This document shows, one piece after another, positions 6,125 to 11,003 of a stretch of DNA of 11,003 nt. The notes below the pieces were generated by a model, which ran no database searches, was not told the origin of the DNA, and saw only the letters and a list, made by a program, of their open reading frames with translations. The stretch covers positions 1 to 11,003 of the forward strand of contig PMST01000451.1 of NCBI GenBank assembly GCA_003168295.1, read 5' to 3'. The DNA comes from Actinomycetota bacterium. Its GTDB lineage: Bacteria > Actinomycetota > Actinomycetes > Streptosporangiales > Streptosporangiaceae. Positions within the stretch are counted from its first letter, which is position 1; each line of letters opens with the position of its first letter. Made by a program: the position numbers and the translations under genes.

Positions 6125-6906
6125 CGCGCGACCACCTTGAAGGCGAGGTCGCGCGGCGGATTGATCCCCAGCACCTGATACGGGACTCGTCGGCTGCCGC
6201 GGCCGCGGATCTCGGTGACCGCGTGCGGATAGAAGATCTGGGCCAGTTCAACCGCCTCGCGGTGGCTCGCGAACTCCACCGACATCGATCCGGCGAAACT
6301 TAGGTACTGGTAATTGCGGGCGGCCAGCCAGTCTAGGTTGTTTGGCCAGATGACGGCGACACAGCCGCCGGGCCGGCAGACCCGCTCCATCTCGGCCAGC
6401 CCGATGTCGCCGCCATGGCCCGGGGCGGGGGTGAGGACAGAGCACGCGACGACCAGATCGGCGAATCCGCTCGCGACGGGCAGGTCGTCGAAAAACCCGT
6501 GCGTCACGCGGACCCGGTATCCGTGTTCTGCTCGTGCGAGCTTCCGCTCGAGTATCCGGCGCAGGCCGGCCGCGGGCTCGATCGCCACGACCTCCCGCCC
6601 CCGGTCGATGAGGTCCAGCGTCAGGCGCCCCGAACCGGCGCCGACCTCGACAATCCGGTCAGCGCTGCGCGGAAGCCAGTCAAGGATGCCGGGATGAAGC
6701 CGCTCCGCGCTGGCCATACGCTCGTAAAGCTCCGGCTCGATCCGGTACAGCAATTCCCAGGCCAAGGTGACGTCGGCCTGCGGATCGCAGTCCGCGTCAG
6801 GCGCAAAGAGCCGCGCCTCGTCGCAACTGAGGACCCGGAGGTCCTCAGCTGTATAACGGCTACGCAATTCCCGGCCCAGGCGGGCCGGGTCCTCAGAGGT
6901 GATCAC
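6121..6906 (-). CDS. Class I SAM-dependent methyltransferase, second gene of the PTPS operon
   Basis: This soluble methyltransferase has 261 residues from GTG 6906. It carries the SAM-binding motif I V-E-V-G-A-G-S-G-R-L (86-95), the acidic end of beta-2 in V-V-A-I-E (107-111; E110), and F-A-D-L-V-V-A-C-S-V-L (148-158) corresponding to motifs II/III. R-P-G-G at 178-181 is typical of UbiE/Methyltransf_11-type enzymes. About 80 residues precede motif I, rich in acidic and Arg residues, and may cover the substrate. The target is unknown; O- or N-methylation of the pterin or of the sugar is possible from context. GTG 6906 overlaps the PTPS stop by 14 nt and has GAGG just upstream; GTG 6936 is an alternative start with a 44-nt overlap. 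Its stop overlaps the glycosyltransferase start by 4 nt. Confidence 0.9.
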   Translation of the reverse strand: MITSEDPARLGRELRSRYTAEDLRVLSCDEARLFAPDADCDPQADVTLAWELLYRIEPELYERMASAERLHPGILDWLPRSADRIVEVGAGSGRLTLDLIDRGREVVAIEPAAGLRRILERKLARAEHGYRVRVTHGFFDDLPVASGFADLVVACSVLTPAPGHGGDIGLAEMERVCRPGGCVAVIWPNNLDWLAARNYQYLSFAGSMSVEFASHREAVELAQIFYPHAVTEIRGRGSRRVPYQVLGINPPRDLAFKVVAR

Positions 6907-7300
6907 CGACCTCAGCCCAGTTCTTGTCTGTCTCACAGACCCGGACCGACCGCAGCGCCCCTTCGGGCAGCTCTCGCCGGAGCCTTTCCCAGAAGGTCAC
7001 GGCGAGGTTTTCTGCCGTCGGGATGACTCCTTCCAGCCACGGCACGTCAGTATTCAGATTGCGATGGTCGACGTGCTGGATGATCTGCTCGTACATGACA
7101 TCTGAAAGCCGTTTCAAATCTAGGACGTAGCCGCTCGTGTCGTCGATCTTTCCGGCTACCACGACGTCTAGTGCGTAATTGTGGCCATGTGTATTGACAC
7201 ATTTCCCGAACAGGCGCCGGTTCTCGTCTTCTGATAGGCGCGGATTACGCAGCTGGTGTGCGGCGTTGAACGTCTCGCGACGGCTTACCCGTACGGTCAT
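6893..7300 (-). CDS. 6-pyruvoyl-tetrahydropterin synthase family enzyme, first gene of the operon
   Basis: PTPS converts 7,8-dihydroneopterin triphosphate to 6-pyruvoyl-tetrahydropterin in the cytoplasm; relatives (QueD) make 6-carboxy-tetrahydropterin. From ATG 7300 it has 135 residues, the family length. Zinc ligands are H15 (F-N-A-A-H) and H38/H40 (T-H-G-H-N-Y). The catalytic Cys is C34 in F-G-K-C, with D78-H79 in V-D-H-R-N-L and the pterin-anchoring Glu E123 in C-E-T-D-K-N. The segments F-G-K-C, D-V-P, T-A-E-N-x-A-V and E-T-D-x-N closely resemble animal PTPS from memory. The C-x3-H-G-H spacing is that of QueD-type enzymes rather than the longer animal loop. In-frame ATGs at 7312, 7327 and 7336 are alternative starts; none has a clear ribosome binding site, and 7300 fits family length best. 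The stop lies inside the methyltransferase gene. Confidence 0.93.
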   Translation of the reverse strand: MTVRVSRRETFNAAHQLRNPRLSEDENRRLFGKCVNTHGHNYALDVVVAGKIDDTSGYVLDLKRLSDVMYEQIIQHVDHRNLNTDVPWLEGVIPTAENLAVTFWERLRRELPEGALRSVRVCETDKNWAEVGDHL

Positions 7301-7347
7301 CGGGCTAGTCATGGCGCTGAGTGGCATTGACCGCATCCATGTCCGTC

Positions 7348-7353
7348 ATAGTA
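7348..7353 (-). promoter_or_regulatory. Candidate -10 box for the PTPS operon
   Basis: TACTAT on the minus strand (7353-7348) matches TATAAT at four of six positions, including the invariant T, A and final T. No good -35 box sits 16-18 nt upstream. A start of transcription 6-8 nt further would fall within a few bases of the upstream ATG at 7336, giving a very short leader, or about 40 nt before ATG 7300. It lies in the 158-bp gap between the monooxygenase operon and the PTPS gene, where a promoter is expected. Confidence 0.33.
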
Positions 7354-7458
7354 ACGGTCTAGCGGCTGACTCCAGGCCGCGGGTGAGGTCTTACTAGCTT
7401 GGAATCTTCGTATGCCATCGGCATCGAAAATGCGCTTACGGCGATATTCGAACGGGGC

Positions 7459-8595
7459 TCATCGCCGGGCCCATTCCTCGGCGAGCAGCTGGAAGGAACG
7501 GACTCGGTCGGCGTGGTCGTGGGTGATGGTCGTGACGATCAATTCGTCGGCTTCGGTGGCGTCGCGGAGACGTTCCAGCTGGTCTGCGACCTGGCCCGGG
7601 GTACCGGCGAACTGGGTGTCGATGCGGTCGGCGACCAGCTCGCGGTCGGCGTCGCTCCAGGCGTGGCGGCGGGCCTGCTCGGGCGTGGGGAACTGGATGG
7701 CGCCTTCGGCGGTGCGGATGCTGCGCACCCACAGGCCGTAGCCGGTGGCCAGCTCGCGGGCCGCGGCCTCGGTGCCGGCCACCACCACGTCGGCCGACAC
7801 GCTGACGTAGGGCTGGTCCAGGACCGCGGAAGGCCGGAACGCGGCCCGGTAGCCGTCCACCGCCTCGATCACGGTGGCCGGGCTGACATGGTAGTTCGCG
7901 GCGAAGCGCAGGCCGTTATCGCCGGCCACCTCGGCGCTTTCACCGCCGCTGCTGCCGAGGATCCAGATCTGCAGCGCCGCGCCCTCGCCGGGCACCACAT
8001 GGGCCTCCTCACCCTCAGGTGACCGGTAGGTCCCGGCGATCAGGGCCAGGACGTCGCCGACCTGCTCGGTGTAGTTCTGCGGCTCCGCGTGCGGCAGCTG
8101 CAGCAGGGTTTTCTGCATCGCGAACCGGGGCGAGCCGAGCAGGTGCTTGATGGAGAACCTGGGCGGGATGAGCAGCCCGTTCGGCGTCCGGCCGCCAGCG
8201 ACGGTGGCCGCGGCGGCGCCGCCGGCCAGCGCGGGTGCCTTCGGTTCCCGTGGCCGCCCGCCGGAGCGGCCCAGGCCGAGGTCGAAGCGCCCCGGGTGCA
8301 GCGCGTCAAGCAGGCCGAACTCCTCGACCGTGGCCAGGGCGGTGCGGTGTCCCATCTGCACCGCCCCGGAGCCGAGCCGGATCGTCGACGTCGCGGCGGC
8401 GGTCAGCGCCAGCACCACGGCCGGGGAGGTGCCGGCCACGCCGGGGTTGAGATGGTGCTCGGCGAACCAGTAGCGGGCGTAGCCGAGCCGTTCGGTCTGC
8501 TGAGCCAGGTCGATGCTGTTCTTCAGCGCCTGGGTCGCGTTCGACCCGGACGAGATCGGCACCAGGTCCAGGACGGTCAACGGGGTGGTGGTCAT
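7459..8595 (-). CDS. LLM-class flavin-dependent oxidoreductase (luciferase family, group 1 type)
   Basis: This 378-residue cytoplasmic bacterial-luciferase-like protein with a TIM-barrel fold should use reduced FMN (or F420) with oxygen or as a hydride carrier. The N-terminus L-D-L-V-P-I-S-S-G (9-17), then R-L-G-Y-x-R-Y-W-F-A-E-H-H (36-48), are hallmarks of the luciferase-family oxidoreductase group 1 proteins. L-G-S-G-A-V-Q-M-G-H (74-83), L-H-P-G-R-F-D-L-G-L-G-R (99-110) and W-I-L-G-S-S-G (211-217) are further flavin/phosphate-site markers. It is last of three monooxygenase genes. Its ATG lies 15 nt after the previous stop, and GAGGA (8610-8606), overlapping the end of that stop codon, is its ribosome binding site 10 nt upstream. 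The substrate is unknown. The residues at about 111-140 are low in complexity (Gly/Ala/Pro) and may be a flexible loop. Confidence 0.92.
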   Translation of the reverse strand: MTTTPLTVLDLVPISSGSNATQALKNSIDLAQQTERLGYARYWFAEHHLNPGVAGTSPAVVLALTAAATSTIRLGSGAVQMGHRTALATVEEFGLLDALHPGRFDLGLGRSGGRPREPKAPALAGGAAAATVAGGRTPNGLLIPPRFSIKHLLGSPRFAMQKTLLQLPHAEPQNYTEQVGDVLALIAGTYRSPEGEEAHVVPGEGAALQIWILGSSGGESAEVAGDNGLRFAANYHVSPATVIEAVDGYRAAFRPSAVLDQPYVSVSADVVVAGTEAAARELATGYGLWVRSIRTAEGAIQFPTPEQARRHAWSDADRELVADRIDTQFAGTPGQVADQLERLRDATEADELIVTTITHDHADRVRSFQLLAEEWARR

Positions 8596-8610
8596 GCGGG
8601 GCTTTTCCTC

Positions 8611-9714
8611 TCAGCCGGTAGCGGCGGCGACGGCCCGGGCGGGTACCGTGTCGTCGCCGATCGGGCCGCCGCCCCAGCCCCAGGGGGGGTCGGGGATCTC
8701 GCGCCGCAGCACCGGGGCGATGTCGGACTGGAACAGTTCGAGGCTGGCCCGGTGCTGCGCGTCGGTGAGCCCGCCGGCGTCGGCGTGCAGGTGCAGCACC
8801 GAGTGGCCGAACTGCTCGTGGTAGCGGTGCACCTTCTCGATGACCTGGGCCGGGCTGCCGATCAGGGCGGACGAGCGCTCGACGAAGTCCGCCAGGGTCG
8901 GGAACACCGGCTGTACGCCCAGCCTCTCCTGAAAGGCCAGGTAGCCGGCGAAGACCGGGCGGTAGGCGTCGATCGCGTCCTGGGAGTTGCGCATCGCGTA
9001 GTAGCCGGCCGTCCCCGCGCCGACCGCGATCGCGGCCGGATCGTGCCCGTAGTGGGCCCACCGCTCGTGGTAGTAGCGGATCAGTTCCGCGTAGGGCTCG
9101 ATCGGGTTGGTGACGTTGGCCGAGAACAGCGGGTCGCCGTAGCGGGCAGCCAGGTCGACCGACTCCTTGCTGGTGGCGCTGCCGTGCCAGACCCTGATCG
9201 GGCGCTGCAGCGGCCGCGGCCACACCTCGGCCTCGGCCAGCGGCGGCCGGAACTTCGTCTCGTAGCTGATCTTGTTGTCGCGCCACAGCCGCCGGAACAC
9301 CTCGTAGGACTCGGCGTTGCGGTCCCACTGGTCCTCGGGCGTGACGTGGAACAGGTCGCGCTGGGCGGCGCCGTTGCCCTTGCCGATGATCAGCTCGAGC
9401 CGGCCGCCGGAGAGGTGGTCGAGGGTGGCGTAGTCCTCGAACGCACGGACCGGATCGAGCAGCGACAGCGTGGTGACCGCGGTGAACAGCCGGATGACCT
9501 CGGTCCGGGCGGCGACGTGGCTCAGCACCACGGTCGGGGAGGACGAAATGAACGGCCGCTCGTGCCGCTCGCCGACCCCGAACCCGTCGAAGCCGAGTTC
9601 CTCGGCCAGCCGCGCGTTGCCGATCACCTCGGCGAACCGCTCCCGGGTGGATTTCTGCTCGCCGGTGCGCGGGTCCGGGGCGTGCACGATCAGCGTGATG
9701 GTGATGAACCTCAT
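8611..9714 (-). CDS. LLM-class flavin-dependent monooxygenase, middle gene
   Basis: This 367-residue luciferase-like enzyme starts M-R-F-I-T-I-T-L-I. Markers are L-G-F-D-G-F-G-V-G-E-R-H (40-51) for the early barrel strand, then L-D-H-L-S-G-G-R-L-E-L-I-I-G-K-G (98-113), the typical flavin phosphate loop of the family. It resembles a subfamily of putative FMN-dependent monooxygenases that travels with NtaA-type partners, judged from memory. ATG 9714 overlaps the upstream stop in an ATGA junction, so it should be translationally coupled. The frame is open to 10173, but this upstream stretch lies inside the first gene and was rejected as coding. The C-terminal tail contains a run of seven identical bases (8683-8689), and the frame continues normally through it. 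It needs reduced flavin from a reductase that is not encoded in this window. Confidence 0.92.
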   Translation of the reverse strand: MRFITITLIVHAPDPRTGEQKSTRERFAEVIGNARLAEELGFDGFGVGERHERPFISSSPTVVLSHVAARTEVIRLFTAVTTLSLLDPVRAFEDYATLDHLSGGRLELIIGKGNGAAQRDLFHVTPEDQWDRNAESYEVFRRLWRDNKISYETKFRPPLAEAEVWPRPLQRPIRVWHGSATSKESVDLAARYGDPLFSANVTNPIEPYAELIRYYHERWAHYGHDPAAIAVGAGTAGYYAMRNSQDAIDAYRPVFAGYLAFQERLGVQPVFPTLADFVERSSALIGSPAQVIEKVHRYHEQFGHSVLHLHADAGGLTDAQHRASLELFQSDIAPVLRREIPDPPWGWGGGPIGDDTVPARAVAAATG

Positions 9715-11003
9715 GAGGCGACCCCAACGGCCGCCGTCTCGCCGGGGCGGCGCAGCGGAGCCAGACCAAGGTTGTCGCGCAGCGTGCTGCCGGTGTAGTC
9801 GGCGCGGAAGACGCCGCGCTCCTGCAGCAGCGGGACGACCTGGTCGACGAACGGCACCAGGCCGCCGGGGGTGATGTGCGGGACCAGGATGTAGCCGTCG
9901 GCGGCGTCGGCCTGGACCAGCTCGTTGAGCGTGGTCGCAATCGTCTCCGCCGAGCCGATGAACGACTGCCGGCCGGTCACCTCGATGACGACCTCCCGGG
10001 CCGACAGGTTCCCGGCGTGCGCCCTGGCCCGCCACTCCCCGGCCAGCGCGACCGGGTCCTTGGCGAACTGCCGGACACTGGCCCGGCCCTTGGAGATCAG
10101 GTTGTCGCTGACCACCGGGTCGAACGCGGGCAGTGGCCCGTCGACGTCGAAGCCGGACAGCTCGGTGTTCCACAGCTGCTCGATGAACTTCAGCGCAGTC
10201 TGCGGGGAGACCTGGGCCCGCCGTACCTCGTGGGCGATCTCGGCCGCCTCGGCGTCGGTGTCGCCCAGCACGAACGTGGCCGCGGGCAGGATCAGCAGTT
10301 CGCTGCGGGTCCGGCCGAACTTGGGCAGCCGGCCCTTCACGTCGGCGTAGAAGGCCTGCCCGTCCTTCAGGGTGGAGTGCCGGGAGAAGATCGCGTCCGC
10401 CGACGCGGCGGCGAAGTCGCGGCCCTCGTCGGAGTCGCCCGCCTGGAAGATCACCGGGCGGCCCTGCGGCGAACGCGGCACGTTGAACTGCCCGGCGATG
10501 TCGAAGAACGCGTCCTGGTGGCGGAACGTCCCCGGCTCCGCTGTGCTCAGGAACTGCCCGGTGCCGGCGTCGGCCAGGACTTCATCGCCGTGCCAGGAGT
10601 CCCACAGCTCGTTCGCCGTGGCCAGGAACGTCCTGGCCCGGTCGTAGCGGTCGCCCTGGGCCAGGAATCCGCCGCGCCTGAAGTTCTCCCCGGTGAAGGC
10701 GTCCCAGGAGGTGACCACGTTCCACGCCGCCCGCCCGCCGGAGAGATGGTCCAGGCTGGCGAACTGGCGGGCCACCTCGTACGGCTCGTTGAACGTGGAG
10801 TTGATCGTGCCGGTCAGCCCGACGTGCTCGGTCACCGCGGCCAGGGCGGCCAGGATCGTGAAGGTGTCGGGCCGGCCGACCACGTCGAGGTCGTAGATCA
10901 GCCCGTTCTGCTCGCGCAGCCGCAGTCCCTCGGCCAGGAACAGGAAGTCGAACTTGCCTCGCTCGGCGGTCTGGGCGAACTGGCGGAACGAGTCGAACTC
11001 GAT
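9711..11003 (-). CDS. NtaA/SnaA/DszA-family flavin-dependent monooxygenase (5' end beyond the window)
   Basis: The frame is open to the right edge. The first visible residues (I-E-F-D-S-F-R-Q-F-A) already match the early part of the family, so only some 20-30 N-terminal residues are missing; 430 are visible. Enzymes of this family use FMNH2 from a partner reductase to oxygenate substrates such as nitrilotriacetate, dibenzothiophene sulfone or streptogramin precursors. Markers are K-F-D-F-L-F-L-A-E, N-S-T-F-N-E-P-Y-E-V-A-R-x-F-A-S-L-D-H-L-S-G-G-R-A-A-W-N (near positions 10826-10720), and the Q-A-G-D-S-x-E-G-R-D-F-A-A flavin loop (near 10455-10415). The GTG at 10883 is internal to the conserved region and not the start. 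It is first of the three-gene operon visible here; promoter and any transporter genes would be to the right. The substrate cannot be named from sequence. Confidence 0.93.
   Translation of the reverse strand: MEFDSFRQFAQTAERGKFDFLFLAEGLRLREQNGLIYDLDVVGRPDTFTILAALAAVTEHVGLTGTINSTFNEPYEVARQFASLDHLSGGRAAWNVVTSWDAFTGENFRRGGFLAQGDRYDRARTFLATANELWDSWHGDEVLADAGTGQFLSTAEPGTFRHQDAFFDIAGQFNVPRSPQGRPVIFQAGDSDEGRDFAAASADAIFSRHSTLKDGQAFYADVKGRLPKFGRTRSELLILPAATFVLGDTDAEAAEIAHEVRRAQVSPQTALKFIEQLWNTELSGFDVDGPLPAFDPVVSDNLISKGRASVRQFAKDPVALAGEWRARAHAGNLSAREVVIEVTGRQSFIGSAETIATTLNELVQADAADGYILVPHITPGGLVPFVDQVVPLLQERGVFRADYTGSTLRDNLGLAPLRRPGETAAVGVAS

Noticed and set aside
6893..7300. Queuosine or deazapurine antibiotic (toyocamycin/huimycin-like) cluster
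   Set aside because: Only a QueD/PTPS-like gene is present; no queE, queC or GTP cyclohydrolase is seen in the window, while an SDR and glycosyltransferase fit a pterin route better. Genes elsewhere in the genome could change this.
7412..7424. Hairpin ATGCC-ATC-GGCAT downstream of the last monooxygenase gene as a terminator
   Set aside because: The stem is 5 bp with a 3-nt loop and no T-run follows on the minus strand; too weak to call.
8683..8689. Seven-base G run as a frameshift or phase-variable site
   Set aside because: The reading frame passes through to a sensible C-terminus and stop, and one such run is not remarkable in DNA of this composition.
8089..9798. Long plus-strand open frame opposite the monooxygenase genes
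   Set aside because: It is antisense to two clear luciferase-like genes and shows only biased composition, no recognisable domain.
9715..10173. N-terminal extension of the middle monooxygenase up to 10173
   Set aside because: It lies inside the NtaA-type gene in another frame with Arg-rich sequence; ATG 9714 in an ATGA junction gives the normal family N-terminus.

Overview
The window has very high G+C, few and short intergenic gaps, GTG as well as ATG starts, and protein families typical of actinomycetes: a short RecQ with a small C-terminal domain after the zinc site, a secreted protein with WNG-x-W repeats, and a set of F420/FMN luciferase-like oxidoreductases. It is most likely chromosomal DNA from a mycelial actinobacterium (Streptomyces, Streptosporangium, Catenulispora or similar). 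The genus cannot be told from the sequence. No tRNA, rRNA, CRISPR array, insertion sequence or phage gene was seen.

Layout from left to right; every gene is on the minus strand except one. (1) 1-458: the N-terminal part of a secreted repeat protein, cut by the window edge. (2) 655-2803: a GNAT acetyltransferase followed downstream by a RecQ-family helicase. (3) 2804-3020: a divergent intergenic region with a perfect 10-bp inverted repeat. (4) 3021-4280: a ferredoxin-reductase-like FAD/NAD(P)H oxidoreductase, the only plus-strand gene, convergent with what follows. (5) 4311-7300: a tight four-gene operon in which every junction overlaps. In transcription order it encodes a 6-pyruvoyl-tetrahydropterin synthase (PTPS), a class I SAM methyltransferase, a GT4-like glycosyltransferase and a short-chain dehydrogenase. 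(6) 7459-11003: three luciferase-like flavin monooxygenases in one operon, the first (NtaA/DszA type) running off the right edge.

The most interesting unit is the PTPS operon. PTPS and an SDR reductase (the sepiapterin reductase role) are the last two steps of tetrahydrobiopterin synthesis. A glycosyltransferase in the same operon recalls the pterin glucosides made by cyanobacteria. The added methyltransferase suggests a methylated, glycosylated reduced pterin or a related pterin-derived small molecule. No queE, queC or folE is visible, which argues against a 7-deazapurine route inside this window. The product is inferred, not shown.

The three-monooxygenase operon looks like a catabolic or sulfur/nitrogen-scavenging unit, but no flavin reductase or transporter lies within the window. 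Other points of interest are a RecQ that has lost the fourth zinc cysteine, and a start-stop codon pair directly before the FAD reductase.
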